Shown: positions 16,096-26,292, counted from the stretch's first letter. The stretch is DNA of 64,000 nucleotides from Pedobacter foliorum (GCF_013266735.1 NZ_JABSNU010000008.1:124001-188000), one strand, 5' to 3'. Program-made: numbers and translations. Notes: a model not told the origin generated them from the sequence alone.

Positions 16096-17811
16096 ATGAA
16101 AAGGTTTAAATATTTAATACTTGGTATGGTTTTGCTTAGCTCTGCCTGCCAAAAGGCGCTCGATGAAACACCTCAGGGCGTAATCTCCGGAGCAGAACTT
16201 AATACTCCGGAAAACATAGATAAAATGGTTATTGCCGCTTATTCCGGTCTTGGAAATGATGATATACATACTTCGTTTTCGCTTTGGCCTTGGGGAAGCA
16301 TGCGCAGCGGCGATGCCTATAAAGGCGGCGATAGCCCGGGAGACAATACCGATTGGCATAGCTACGAGCTTTTTTCAGCCAATCGCCCTGAGCTTGGAAA
16401 TACCGATAAGATGTGGTATTTCCTGTATGTTGGCATTTCCCGTGCAAATGATGCACTCAGGAGGATAAACCAGATAGATGAAAGCACCTATCCTTTAAAG
16501 AAAGAAAGACAAGCCGAAGTACGGTTCATTAGGGGTCACTTTTATTTTATGCTCAAGATCCTTTATAAATATATGCCCTATATCGATGAAAATCTTCCTG
16601 AAAAAGAGTATGCAACAGTTTCAAACAGAACATTAACCAATGATGAACTGTGGAACAAGATCGGCGACGATTTTAACTTCGGTGTAGCCAATCTTCCGGT
16701 TTCTCAGGATCAGGTAGGTCGCGTAACTAAACAGGCAGCCATGGCTTACTTAGCAAAAGTCAGGCTTTATCAGGCCTATGTACAGGATGAGCAAAATAAC
16801 GTAACCTCGGTTTCGAGCGTAAGACTTGAAGAGGTGATTTCTTTGGTTGACCAGGTTTCAGCTTCTGGCAGGTATGAGTTAAATCCGGATTATGCCAACA
16901 ACTTTCTCACCCAGTTTGATAACAACAAGGAATCCGTATTTGCGGTTCAATTTTCAAAAGATGACGGTACGCCAAAAGGACGATTAAATATGGGCGTTGC
17001 ACTTAACTATCCTATGAACAAGGAATTTGGGTGCTGCGGTTTCCATTTGCCTAGCCAGAATCTGGTCAATTCTTTTAAAACGGATAATACCGGGCTTCCA
17101 CAGTTCACTACTTTCAATAATAGCGATGCAAAAGAGGGCGACGATTTTAAGAACAATACTTTTGATCCCAGACTTGATCATACAGTTGCTATTCCGGGAC
17201 ATCCCTATAAATACAGTTTAAATTTTGTTTATCAAAAAAGCTGGGCAAGGGCGCCGCAGATCTACGGATATTTCTCTACGCTGAAGGAAACCGTGGCTCC
17301 GGATGATCCTTCATTTCAGAAAATTCCGCCATTCATGTCCAGTTCAAAGAATTTTGACGTATTGCGTTACGACGATCTGATACTTTGGAAAGCGGAAGCA
17401 CTGATAAAACTAAACAGGCACAATGAAGCATTGCCTTTAATTAATAGCATCAGACAAAGAGCGATTAATAGTACTTCAAAACTGAAATTAGCAGATGGTA
17501 CATTTTTCTCTAATTATAAAATGGATGTATATAAGCCTGGTACAAACTGCAACTGGACACCGGAGTTTGCATGGCAGGCATTGGTATGGGAAAGAAGACT
17601 TGAATTTGCTATGGAAGGAAACAGATTTTTTGACCTGGTAAGATGGGGGATCGCCTCGGAATACCTGAACAAATATTTTAAGGAAGAATCATCGAAAAGA
17701 ACTTACCTTAAGGAAGCTCAATTTAAGAAGAACCGTGATGAGTATCTTCCTATTCCGTTAGCCCAACTCAACTACAGCAGAGATGTTTATAAACAGAATT
17801 TCGGATGGTAG
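16096..17811 (+). CDS. SusD/RagB-type glycan-binding lipoprotein
   Basis: Surface lipoprotein of 571 aa with lipobox SSAC (Cys about 18) followed by QKALDETPQG, the usual SusD N-terminus. TPR-like helices appear at AYSGLGNDDIH and RFIRGHFYFMLKILYKYMP, and the C-terminal signature FAMEGNRFFDLVRWG is typical of the family. It binds the oligosaccharide and closes over the SusC pore. It starts 27 bp after SusC and is clearly in the same operon. Confidence 0.95.
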   Translation: MKRFKYLILGMVLLSSACQKALDETPQGVISGAELNTPENIDKMVIAAYSGLGNDDIHTSFSLWPWGSMRSGDAYKGGDSPGDNTDWHSYELFSANRPELGNTDKMWYFLYVGISRANDALRRINQIDESTYPLKKERQAEVRFIRGHFYFMLKILYKYMPYIDENLPEKEYATVSNRTLTNDELWNKIGDDFNFGVANLPVSQDQVGRVTKQAAMAYLAKVRLYQAYVQDEQNNVTSVSSVRLEEVISLVDQVSASGRYELNPDYANNFLTQFDNNKESVFAVQFSKDDGTPKGRLNMGVALNYPMNKEFGCCGFHLPSQNLVNSFKTDNTGLPQFTTFNNSDAKEGDDFKNNTFDPRLDHTVAIPGHPYKYSLNFVYQKSWARAPQIYGYFSTLKETVAPDDPSFQKIPPFMSSSKNFDVLRYDDLILWKAEALIKLNRHNEALPLINSIRQRAINSTSKLKLADGTFFSNYKMDVYKPGTNCNWTPEFAWQALVWERRLEFAMEGNRFFDLVRWGIASEYLNKYFKEESSKRTYLKEAQFKKNRDEYLPIPLAQLNYSRDVYKQNFGW

Positions 17812-17863
17812 AAGGCTAATGTAATTGTGCATTAAAAATTTTTTATTTATTAAACCCACACAA

Positions 17864-19237
17864 ATGAAACTAAAAGCAAATGTTCTTTTAATCGCCATCA
17901 TTGCCGCCACAGGCGGGCTTTTATTTGGATTTGACACCGGAGTAATCTCCGGTGCACTTCCTTTCCTTAAACAACACTGGCAGCTCAGTGATTCCAGCGT
18001 AGAATGGATTACCACAACTGTGCTCATCGGTGCGGTTATCGGAGCCCTCGGCAGCGGTAAGTTATCAGATATTATCGGAAGAAAGCGGATGATCATCATC
18101 AATGCCGTAATTTTCGCTATTGGTGCAGTGGGATGTGCTTATGCACCAAATGTAACCACATTGATCGTTATGCGTATCCTTATTGGTGTGGCCATCGGTA
18201 TTACTTCCTTTGTAGTACCGATGTATATTGCTGAAATTTCTCCTAAACGCTCAAGAGGAGCCTTGGTAACACTGAATCAGTTAATGATTACCATTGGTAT
18301 TTTAGCCTCCTACATCACTGATTATGCATTGTCTGACGATAGCAACAGTGAATCATGGAGATGGATGTTTCTGGTAGGTCTGGTACCTGCAGTAATCCTT
18401 CTTGTCGGAATGTTTTTCCTTCCGGAGACACCCAGATGGTTAATCAGCAAGAACAGAGTGGAGGAGGGAAAACGAGTTTTGGAACAGGTAGAGGATCCTG
18501 AACTGATTTCTGCAACACTGATTGATATTGAGAATGAGGTTAAGCAAGAGTTGCAAAACAAAAGCTCTGCCATGGATATATTTAAGCCCTGGCTTAGAGT
18601 TCCTCTGATGATTACTATCGGGATATTTTTCTTTCAGCAGTTTTCCGGTGTCAATACGATTATCTATTATTCGCCTATTATCTTTAAAATGGCTGGGATT
18701 GTAAGTAATACCGAATCCATCATACCTGCAATTATCATCGGAACGGTAAATGTGATGGCCTGTTTTCTTTCCATTCTTTTATTGGATCGAATTGGCCGAA
18801 GAAAGCTCTATATCATTGGAATTTGGGGAATGATTCCTTCACTGATCCTTTTAGGTGCCTGCTTTCATTTTAAGGAAGCGCTTGGGGCAAGTCTACCTGT
18901 ATTTGCGGTCCTTAGCATCGTTTGCTATATTATCTTTATCGCTATCAGTCTGGCTCCTTTAGGCTGGCTGCTCATATCAGAGATCTTTCCGCTAAACGTT
19001 AGAGGAATAGGAATGAGCATTGGCTCACTTGCACACTGGGCGTTTAATGCCATCATCGCATTTACTTTTTTAAAGCTGGTTAATGGGCTGGGCATCGACG
19101 TCACCTTTTGGTGTTACGCCGGAATATGTCTGATTGGTGCCATTTGGGGGTACTATTACATTCCTGAAACTAAAGGTAAATCACTAGAAGACATCGAGTC
19201 ATTCTGGCGCAAAAACAAAGATCCAAGAAAACTTTAA
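17864..19237 (+). CDS. MFS sugar porter (sugar:H+ symporter family)
   Basis: Inner-membrane transporter of 457 aa with 12 predicted membrane segments. Sugar-porter motifs include GFDTGVISGAL in segment 1, GRKRM in the first cytoplasmic loop, PETPRWL before the central loop, DRIGRRKLY, and PETKGKSLEDIE at the C-terminus. It should carry the monosaccharide released in the periplasm into the cytoplasm for the ROK kinase encoded two genes on. The ATG at 17864 gives the normal N-terminus; an upstream TTG at 17825 adds 13 unlikely residues. It lies between SusD and the GH32-like gene in the operon. Confidence 0.92.
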   Translation: MKLKANVLLIAIIAATGGLLFGFDTGVISGALPFLKQHWQLSDSSVEWITTTVLIGAVIGALGSGKLSDIIGRKRMIIINAVIFAIGAVGCAYAPNVTTLIVMRILIGVAIGITSFVVPMYIAEISPKRSRGALVTLNQLMITIGILASYITDYALSDDSNSESWRWMFLVGLVPAVILLVGMFFLPETPRWLISKNRVEEGKRVLEQVEDPELISATLIDIENEVKQELQNKSSAMDIFKPWLRVPLMITIGIFFFQQFSGVNTIIYYSPIIFKMAGIVSNTESIIPAIIIGTVNVMACFLSILLLDRIGRRKLYIIGIWGMIPSLILLGACFHFKEALGASLPVFAVLSIVCYIIFIAISLAPLGWLLISEIFPLNVRGIGMSIGSLAHWAFNAIIAFTFLKLVNGLGIDVTFWCYAGICLIGAIWGYYYIPETKGKSLEDIESFWRKNKDPRKL

Positions 19238-19265
19238 TTCACATTTAAGCTTTAATTTATATTTT

Positions 19266-20750
19266 ATGAGACACTTCTTATTCGTTATTACATTGCTCTT
19301 CTTAAGCTCAGCGGTTTATGCACAGCTTGGTGTAAAATACGACCCCACCATTCAATCCACTGGAAACATGCAGTATTGGCGACCAAAGGGCGATTTATTT
19401 GTAGGCGATTGTATGCCTTATTTCCGTAACGGAAAGTATTCTTTTTACTGGCTTCTGGATTCCGCCCATCACGCCAGCCTTAAAGGGCTTGGTGGCCATC
19501 AATGGGCACTAAGTACGACCACAGATTTAAAAACATGGAAACAGGAACCTGTGGTACTTGGCATCGATGAAGAATGGGAAAAATCCATCTGCACAGGTTC
19601 AATAGCTTATCACAAGAATACTTATTATGCATTTTATGCCACAAGGTTAATTGATAAGGATGGAAAGGTAAATGAGCAACTAAGCTACGCTACCAGTAAG
19701 GATGGTATCCATTTTGATAAACAGAAACCAAATCCGTTTTACACGTCTGCCACAGGTTATAGTAAAAGGGATTTCCGCGATCCAAAAGTTTTTATTGATG
19801 AAAAGACTGGAGAATTTCACCTGTTTGTTTCCAGTTGGCAAGAAAACTCTACACTGAAACATGCCGGAGGGGCTTTGGTACACCTGGTTTCTAAAGACCT
19901 GAAAAAGTGGGACCTTAAAGAGCCGGTTTTGACAGGGCAGTCTGCTGTTCCGGAATGTCCGGATTATTTTCTGTGGAAGGGATGGTACTATTTGGTTTAC
20001 GGACATGACGGGGATACGTATTACGTAAAATCTAAGAGCCCTTATGGTCCATGGGAAGAACCAAAATTTCAGGCATTTAACGAATCCTGGTCTAATGTGC
20101 TAAAAACAGCTTCTTTTAAAAATGACAGGCGGATAGCAGCATCCTGGGTTCCTTCAAGAAGAGATAATAAGGATAATAACAGTGAAATGTTTGGAGGCAA
20201 TGCTCTTTTTAGGGAAGTAATACAGCGTCCTGACGGTACTCTTGAAACTAAGTTTCCGGAAGAAATGATACCTGCTCATGGTGCACCTATGAACATCGCA
20301 TTTGTGAAGGATTCCTTTTCAAAAACTGAAGGAGAAAATACATTGCTTATTAATGCGCCCAATGGTATAGGAGCGGCCCATATTAAAAATGTTCCGTTGA
20401 ATGCGAGGGTCACCCTGGAGGTTGAACCACTCGGCCCTAACACGGAATATGGTTTCTACCTGAGGTCAGATGAGCATGCAGATAAGGGCTACAAGACAAC
20501 TTTTTCTGCTGTTAATCAAACGGTATGGTTGGGGAATACTGACATTAAAGCAGTTCAGGGTTTAGATAAGGCGATTAAAATTGATCTGATCATGACAGAT
20601 GGTATCATAGATATGTCTATAGATGGTAAACGCTGTATTGTTAACCGTACTCTTGAACAAAAAGGGAATGTTTTATGGTTTTATGCCAAGCATGGAGCTG
20701 TAAAATTTAAATCAATAAAAGTTAGTCCCTTGTTAGAGCAAACCAGATAA
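19266..20750 (+). CDS. GH32-like glycoside hydrolase, non-canonical nucleophile motif
   Basis: Secreted protein of 494 aa with a signal peptide ending VYAQ. The N-terminal five-bladed propeller keeps two of the three GH32 landmarks: RDP at residues 171-173 and EC at 230-231. The first landmark is VGDCMPYFRNGKY (D48) instead of WMNDPNG. A C-terminal beta-sandwich (about 340-490) is as in GH32. It probably cleaves a fructoside or related ketoside in the periplasm, supplying the adjacent porter and kinase. The GDxxP variant is widespread in genomes, but I know of no firm substrate assignment. It resembles the protein at 9583, which has lost more catalytic residues. Confidence 0.8.
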   Translation: MRHFLFVITLLFLSSAVYAQLGVKYDPTIQSTGNMQYWRPKGDLFVGDCMPYFRNGKYSFYWLLDSAHHASLKGLGGHQWALSTTTDLKTWKQEPVVLGIDEEWEKSICTGSIAYHKNTYYAFYATRLIDKDGKVNEQLSYATSKDGIHFDKQKPNPFYTSATGYSKRDFRDPKVFIDEKTGEFHLFVSSWQENSTLKHAGGALVHLVSKDLKKWDLKEPVLTGQSAVPECPDYFLWKGWYYLVYGHDGDTYYVKSKSPYGPWEEPKFQAFNESWSNVLKTASFKNDRRIAASWVPSRRDNKDNNSEMFGGNALFREVIQRPDGTLETKFPEEMIPAHGAPMNIAFVKDSFSKTEGENTLLINAPNGIGAAHIKNVPLNARVTLEVEPLGPNTEYGFYLRSDEHADKGYKTTFSAVNQTVWLGNTDIKAVQGLDKAIKIDLIMTDGIIDMSIDGKRCIVNRTLEQKGNVLWFYAKHGAVKFKSIKVSPLLEQTR

Positions 20751-20754
20751 TAAT

Positions 20755-21732
20755 ATGCTTTTAGGTTTTGATATAGGTGGTACAAAATGTGCTGTTGTTA
20801 TAGGGAATGAAGATCATCAGAAACAGATTCAAGTCTTAGATAAGCGCATTCTGGTTACTGATCAGCCGGTTTATGAAATGATTGCTTTGCTGTTTCTTAC
20901 AGCAGAGCAATTGCTAACGGATAATTCAATAACGATCGAAGAAGTGACAGGTATTGGGATTAGTTGTGGCGGACCATTAAGCAGTAAGAAAGGGCTTATA
21001 CTTTCGCCACCAAACCTCCCTGGTTGGGACAATGTCCCTATTGTTGAAATGGCAGAAAAAAGATTCGGTAAAAAGATCCTGCTTCAGAATGATGCCAATG
21101 CCGGAGCCGTTGCCGAATGGAAGTACGGTGCCGGAAGAGGCGTTAATAATATGATTTTTCTGACCTTTGGGACAGGAATGGGTGCGGGTCTGATTCTTGA
21201 TGGAAAACTATATTCAGGTATTTCTGATCTTGCCGGAGAAGTAGGACACCTCAGGTTATCAGAAACTGGACCTGTGGGGTTTGGTAAGGCAGGATCATTC
21301 GAAGGTTGGTGTAGCGGAGGAGGAATAGCCCAGATTGGACAGATGCTGGCAAGGCAGCGTATACAGATGGGCGAAAAGGTGCTTTACTGCAAGAGCCTGG
21401 AAAATCTTACCAGCATTACTGCCAAAACCATTGCTGATGCGGCACTTATGGGCGATGCCACCGCAAAAGAGGTATATATTTTATGTGCACAATACCTGGG
21501 GAAAGGGTTAGCGTTACTTATTGATATTTTAAACCCTGAACTTATTGTGCTTGGCAGTATATTTGGCCGTGCCAGAATACTGCTTGAGGAGGAAATGACA
21601 AAGACAATCAAAGTCGAAGCATTCAGAGATTCCAATAATGTTTGCCAGATTGTATCGGCCGAACTGCAGGAGCAAATTGGCGACATTGCTGCGCTTTCTC
21701 TTGCCCTGATCGTTAGCGAAAACACAAAATAA
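20755..21732 (+). CDS. ROK-family sugar kinase (fructokinase/glucokinase-like)
   Basis: Cytoplasmic kinase of 325 aa. The phosphate-binding DIGGTK is at residues 6-11 and the catalytic Asp is in QNDANAGA at about 113. FLTFGTGMGAGLI and GEVGHLRL follow. The cysteine-rich zinc motif of many ROK proteins (CxCGxxGC) is replaced by FEGWCSGGG. It starts 4 bp after the GH32-like gene and ends the operon, so it most likely phosphorylates the imported hexose or ketose. Fructose is the simplest guess; the exact sugar is inference. Confidence 0.85.
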   Translation: MLLGFDIGGTKCAVVIGNEDHQKQIQVLDKRILVTDQPVYEMIALLFLTAEQLLTDNSITIEEVTGIGISCGGPLSSKKGLILSPPNLPGWDNVPIVEMAEKRFGKKILLQNDANAGAVAEWKYGAGRGVNNMIFLTFGTGMGAGLILDGKLYSGISDLAGEVGHLRLSETGPVGFGKAGSFEGWCSGGGIAQIGQMLARQRIQMGEKVLYCKSLENLTSITAKTIADAALMGDATAKEVYILCAQYLGKGLALLIDILNPELIVLGSIFGRARILLEEEMTKTIKVEAFRDSNNVCQIVSAELQEQIGDIAALSLALIVSENTK

Positions 21733-21770
21733 TTGCCAATTGTTATCTAGAAGGTTTTCAGCAACGAGAT

Positions 21771-24164
21771 TTAGGGTGCAAAAACAACCCTGCTGTCTCC
21801 TTTCGCCAGATTTTCACCTTTGATTTTTACCTGAGGTAGCGGAGATCCTTTAGGAGATGTGATCTCCGCTTTCATAAGTTTACCATATTTCCATTCTATG
21901 TTCACGGTATAACCTTTTCGGGCAACCAGGCCTTCCACTTTGCCTTCCGGCCATTCAGTTGGTAAGGCGGGCAAAATATCTAAATAGCCATCTTGCGATT
22001 GTAACAGCATTTCAGCAAAAATGCCGCAGGTGGCCATAGTCGCATCCAGCATCATATTGCCCGATTGGTTAGACATCATATTTTCATACCCATTCTCCTT
22101 AATCATTGTATTGAATACTTTTACAGCCCTATCTCCGTCCTTTAAGCGGTTCCATAATGCACTTTTCCATGCCATCGACCAATTTCCACCGGCATGAGGC
22201 CAACGTGTTTCCTGCTTGCCTTCACCTCTCATCTCTAATGACTTTTTCGCTGCAAATGCAAAATCTTTTGTCTTATCCACTGAAATCATATTACCTGGGT
22301 AAAGCGCATACAGGTGAGACATATGGCGGTGATGATCTCGAGGATTATCCGCATCGATAACCCATTCCTGCAGCTGACCATACTTGCCAATTTTTAGTGG
22401 CATCAGTTTGTTGCGTGTTTCTGTTATTTGCTTACGTAAATCAGCATCTATACCCAATACTGTAGCAGCCTCAATTACATTTGTGTAAAGGTCATATACC
22501 ATTTCTATATCCTGATAAGCAGGTACGGTTGATATTTTATTGGCATAAACTTCTCCGTTTACTGTAGAGTACTCTACTGGCTTTCCGTCTTTAGTTTCTA
22601 TACCATGTTCGGCCGAAACGGTAGGTGCAATTACAAATTTTCCCTCATATTCTACCATGTTTTCCAGCCAGAACTGTGCGGCTTCTTTCATGATAGGGTA
22701 GGCGCGGTTTTTTAAATAAGTTTTATCTCCGGTAAAAAGATATTGCTCCCATAAATGACGGCTATGCCAGGCATTTGCAGATGGATAAATACCCCATAGG
22801 ATATCAACTCCAGGGGCCGTGAAACCCCAGATATTACCCGTGGCATTGCTTACCCAGCCTTTGGTGCCATAATACATTTCTGCCGTTATGCGCCCTGGTT
22901 TCACTAATCCTTCTATCCATTCTATATACGATTCCTGACATTCTGGTAAGTTGGTTGAGCCACAGCCCCAATACATTTCTTGCAGATTTATGTTGCTTTG
23001 AAAGTTACCACTCCAGGGTGCAGACTCAAATGTATTCCATGCCCCTTGTAAAGTAGAAGGCAGTGTCCCTTTTCGCGAAGCACTTATAACCAGGTATCTG
23101 CTCAGGTTGAACCATAAAGCTTTGAGTGATGCATCATCGGTGTTTCCTTTTTTCAATTCGGCTATACGCTCATTTGTAGGCATTTTTTCTACGGCAATAT
23201 CGCCTCTCAGCGTCAACTTAACACGATTGTATAAATTTTGATAATCGGCCAGATGGCTGGATCTTAGTTTATCATAGCCCTTACTTGTGGCGTCTTTAAT
23301 TGTCTTTTGGGTGTTTTTATCCGGATCTTCGCCTTTAAAGGTTGGATACTCGTATTTATATTCTGTGTCTACAGCATAAAAAATGGATGCCTCATTTGCA
23401 TTTTTTACCTGTATATAATCATCGCCAACGGTTACTGTGCCTCCATTTTGCACTACTTTCATCCGTATTGAATAGCGCAGCCCGTTAGCGGTGATGAGGC
23501 CTGAATAGATCAGCTCGTCTTTTTGTTTTATTATTTTATCCGCTTTGTATGTGAGTATATGGGAGAGTTTAAATTCTACTTTGTGCTGCTCATTGGCCGA
23601 TAGGTGGAGTGCCAGTGTTTTGTCGGGATAGCTACATAGATACTCTCTGTTATAAGTTACGCCCTCATACTTGTATTTTACAAAGCCGGTTGAGTTAGAT
23701 AGGTCGAGTCCCCTCACATAATCGGTAGCTTTTGTTTTGTCTTGATTAAAATCGATTTCAAGGTTTCCTACAGAGGAAAAGTAGCCATAGTTCTTAAAAT
23801 CACCTATCATGTGGATGGCGGTTAATGAGTCGGCCGCTCTAAACTCATGATTTTTAATCTTTTCGCGAATTAGGTTTACTATCTCTTTTCCTCCCGGTCT
23901 GTTACCAAAATTATAATTGGGAGAGATGATAGGTCCACCTGCCCAAAATGTTTTTTCAGCAATGTCTAGTCGTTCCCTATCCACACCTCCATAAAAGGAT
24001 GCGCCCATATATCCATTACCTAAGTGTAATGTTTGTTTAGACCAGTCGGTTGCCGGGTAGCGGAACCAAAGGGTTTGATCGGGGGTAATTGGGGTGGAAG
24101 CAAGTAATGGACTAGAATAGAGTAATACGCATATAATTGAAACTCTTCTTAGTAATGATTTCAT
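21771..24164 (-). CDS. GH95-family glycosidase (alpha-L-fucosidase/galactosidase type)
   Basis: Secreted enzyme of 797 aa, signal peptide ending LLAS. The N-terminal domain has the GH95 start pattern LHLGNGYMGASFYGG. The (alpha/alpha)6 domain has NINLQEMYW (candidate catalytic Asn 391 and 393), general-acid region PTVSAEHG (Glu about 519) and MMLDATMATCGIFAEML (Asp about 707). The C-terminus LDILPALPTEWPEGKVEGL is typical. GH95 enzymes cleave alpha-1,2-L-fucosides or alpha-L-galactosides. It is convergent to the SusCD operon (38-bp gap), so a shared substrate is possible but not shown. Start taken at the ATG at 24164; the longer reading places 27 odd residues before a good signal peptide. Confidence 0.85.
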   Translation of the reverse strand: MKSLLRRVSIICVLLYSSPLLASTPITPDQTLWFRYPATDWSKQTLHLGNGYMGASFYGGVDRERLDIAEKTFWAGGPIISPNYNFGNRPGGKEIVNLIREKIKNHEFRAADSLTAIHMIGDFKNYGYFSSVGNLEIDFNQDKTKATDYVRGLDLSNSTGFVKYKYEGVTYNREYLCSYPDKTLALHLSANEQHKVEFKLSHILTYKADKIIKQKDELIYSGLITANGLRYSIRMKVVQNGGTVTVGDDYIQVKNANEASIFYAVDTEYKYEYPTFKGEDPDKNTQKTIKDATSKGYDKLRSSHLADYQNLYNRVKLTLRGDIAVEKMPTNERIAELKKGNTDDASLKALWFNLSRYLVISASRKGTLPSTLQGAWNTFESAPWSGNFQSNINLQEMYWGCGSTNLPECQESYIEWIEGLVKPGRITAEMYYGTKGWVSNATGNIWGFTAPGVDILWGIYPSANAWHSRHLWEQYLFTGDKTYLKNRAYPIMKEAAQFWLENMVEYEGKFVIAPTVSAEHGIETKDGKPVEYSTVNGEVYANKISTVPAYQDIEMVYDLYTNVIEAATVLGIDADLRKQITETRNKLMPLKIGKYGQLQEWVIDADNPRDHHRHMSHLYALYPGNMISVDKTKDFAFAAKKSLEMRGEGKQETRWPHAGGNWSMAWKSALWNRLKDGDRAVKVFNTMIKENGYENMMSNQSGNMMLDATMATCGIFAEMLLQSQDGYLDILPALPTEWPEGKVEGLVARKGYTVNIEWKYGKLMKAEITSPKGSPLPQVKIKGENLAKGDSRVVFAP

Positions 24165-24660
24165 TTTGTTAGGTTTTTTGTATGGTATAAAGCGACAATA
24201 TTGGACACTAAAGTGCTCCTGGTTAGTTGAGCAATTTTGGATCAAACTTAAGATTATTTACTACAATTTTATGGTCTTCATTGAAACCCTTGCCTGTCTT
24301 GTGGTATAGGGGTTTGCATTTACACCTGTTAGATGAGGAGGAGGAGGAAAAATCAATAATGCCAAATATTTTAGATAGCAAATTTGAATTCTAATAAGAT
24401 TGGTTTGCCTTTTGGGGATATTGAAAATCGTCGCTATCAGTCATCCTGAAAGCTATGCGGATTGCAGACACAAACAAAAGCAGTATTAGATGCAACGAGA
24501 TACTTGTGTTTCCCAGAGAGGACGTTTAGGCTATTACGCATAATGTCAAGATTTTATTTACAAAATTTACATTTTTATTTACAATCCAAATTCGTCGCGT
24601 CGAAAAATATCAAAGTAGATTCGCTGAATCAATTCTAATAGGATCAATAAATAAAAAATT
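24165..24660. other. Divergent intergenic region
   Basis: About 500 bp without a credible gene. The minus strand has TAAGTTTG at 24250-24243, a possible -7 element for the GH95 gene, though no well-spaced TTG. No LacI-type operator like those upstream of SusC is present, arguing against shared control. Confidence 0.4.
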
Positions 24661-26292
24661 ATGAAATACATACAAGTATATATTTTGCTCTTGATGTCCG
24701 TTTTTCTTGCTTCCTGTGGACAAAACCAAACAAACGTACCAAAAGATAACATCAAGTCCGAAATTAAAGACATAGGGCCTAACATAATGGTTCGTAATAT
24801 AAAAAAAGGCAGAAATGGCACCATTTTGATTGCTGGCCCGAACAACTTATCATTTGGTGATGTTTTTCGATACGATGCCAGCCTGCAGGAGGGGCAGGGG
24901 AAATCTTTTACTAATCTTACAGGTAAGATAGGTTCACACCGATTCTGGGATGTCCTGGAAGATCGACGAGGAAATATTTGGTTCGCTACTACTGATTCAG
25001 GTGTTTATTATTACAACACGTCGGCTCCGTCTAGTGCAGGAGGGAAATCCATTCAACATTTCACTACCAAGGAGGGACTTGCCAATAATCGTGTTATGTC
25101 CATTTATGAAGATAAAACCGGTATTATTTGGTTCGGTACTGGAAGTGGAGTAAGTAGTTACGATGGGAAATCTTTTCGAAATTTTACCTCCCCGAACGCC
25201 CCGCTTTTTTATAAAGAAGGGCATTTGAATAATGATATTACTACAATCATTGAAGATAAAACAGGGAAATTGTGGATTGGCACAAGGGGCGACGCCTTTG
25301 TTTATGACGGGGGAAAATTTACCACTTTAAACCATAATGGCGAACCCTTTCTCGACGTCTGGGGTATAATGGAAGATAGAAAAGGCAATATTTGGCTCAG
25401 CGGTTTCAATGGTTTTAAAGTAAGCCAGACCGGTGGCCTCTGGCGCTATGATGGCAGTACCTTTACTAAGGTATCGGAGAGAGGTGCTTATGCTATAATC
25501 CAAGATAAAAATGGAAACATCTGGACTACTGGTTCAGTAAATCCTGCTAATCCGCGTATTCAGGCAGTTTCCCGTTATGATGCAAAGTCCCTGTATAGTG
25601 CGAAGCCCATTGTAACCGAAATTATGTCGGGAAAGGCTTTCTTTGGGATTTTAGAAGCTAACGATGGAAATATTTGGTTTGGAGATGCGACCGGAGTGTA
25701 TCGTTATGATGGAAAGACCATCACGGACTTTTATAATAAAGCGGGGCAGAAAAAATATATCATAGATACGAAGCAAAGTGTTATAGTATGGAAAGGTTCT
25801 ATGCTACTTGGTGGATGGGAAGGTACTAAGCTACTTAGTGATGGTACCATTACAGGGGACGTAAATATATTAAAAGGAGAATTGTTGATCGAAAACAGTC
25901 ATCTAGTGGGCGGTGCAGTTGAAGTGGACATGAATACAATTGAACGAAAATTTGAGGATCAACGTCCACACAATAAATTTCCTGATTTTTTTGATGTCAA
26001 AAAATTCCCTGTTTCTACATTCACAATTACGAAGGTTAAAGCAGGGAATGATGGAAGTATAAAAGTTACAGGGAACCTGACAATTGAAGGTATCACGAAG
26101 GCGGTTACTTTTCCAGCCAAAATGGATTTTATGGACGGAATGGATGGAACTGTCGTGCTGAATGGCAAGCTGATCATTAATCGAACAGATTGGGGTAACG
26201 ATTATAGATTAGAAAAGTTCTTTGATAAGTCTGGTGATCAAACTATTTCTGACGACGTTAAACTCTTTATGAAAATCATAGCAAAAAAATAA
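24661..26292 (+). CDS. Lipoprotein: two-component-regulator-type propeller fused to YceI domain
   Basis: Lipoprotein of 543 aa (lipobox LASC). Residues about 45-360 contain roughly seven propeller repeats of the Reg_prop type, each with a D(K/R)xGNIW(F)G core (EDRRGNIWFAT, EDKTGIIWFGT, EDKTGKLWIGT). Residues about 363-543 match a YceI-like lipocalin fold (IDTKQSVIVWKGS, GGAVEVDMNTIE, DFFDVKKFPVSTFTI, GNLTIEGITKAV). Reg_prop repeats usually form the sensor of hybrid histidine kinases and YceI proteins bind isoprenoid-like lipids, so the fusion is unusual. No kinase domain is present. The gene lies 90 bp before a clan GH-A glycosidase gene on the same strand. Confidence 0.8.
   Translation: MKYIQVYILLLMSVFLASCGQNQTNVPKDNIKSEIKDIGPNIMVRNIKKGRNGTILIAGPNNLSFGDVFRYDASLQEGQGKSFTNLTGKIGSHRFWDVLEDRRGNIWFATTDSGVYYYNTSAPSSAGGKSIQHFTTKEGLANNRVMSIYEDKTGIIWFGTGSGVSSYDGKSFRNFTSPNAPLFYKEGHLNNDITTIIEDKTGKLWIGTRGDAFVYDGGKFTTLNHNGEPFLDVWGIMEDRKGNIWLSGFNGFKVSQTGGLWRYDGSTFTKVSERGAYAIIQDKNGNIWTTGSVNPANPRIQAVSRYDAKSLYSAKPIVTEIMSGKAFFGILEANDGNIWFGDATGVYRYDGKTITDFYNKAGQKKYIIDTKQSVIVWKGSMLLGGWEGTKLLSDGTITGDVNILKGELLIENSHLVGGAVEVDMNTIERKFEDQRPHNKFPDFFDVKKFPVSTFTITKVKAGNDGSIKVTGNLTIEGITKAVTFPAKMDFMDGMDGTVVLNGKLIINRTDWGNDYRLEKFFDKSGDQTISDDVKLFMKIIAKK

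Noticed and set aside
24350..24372. GGA-rich stretch in the intergenic region
   Set aside because: A short purine run (GAGGAGGAGGAGG) that resembles repeated Shine-Dalgarno sequences but is not followed by a reading frame.
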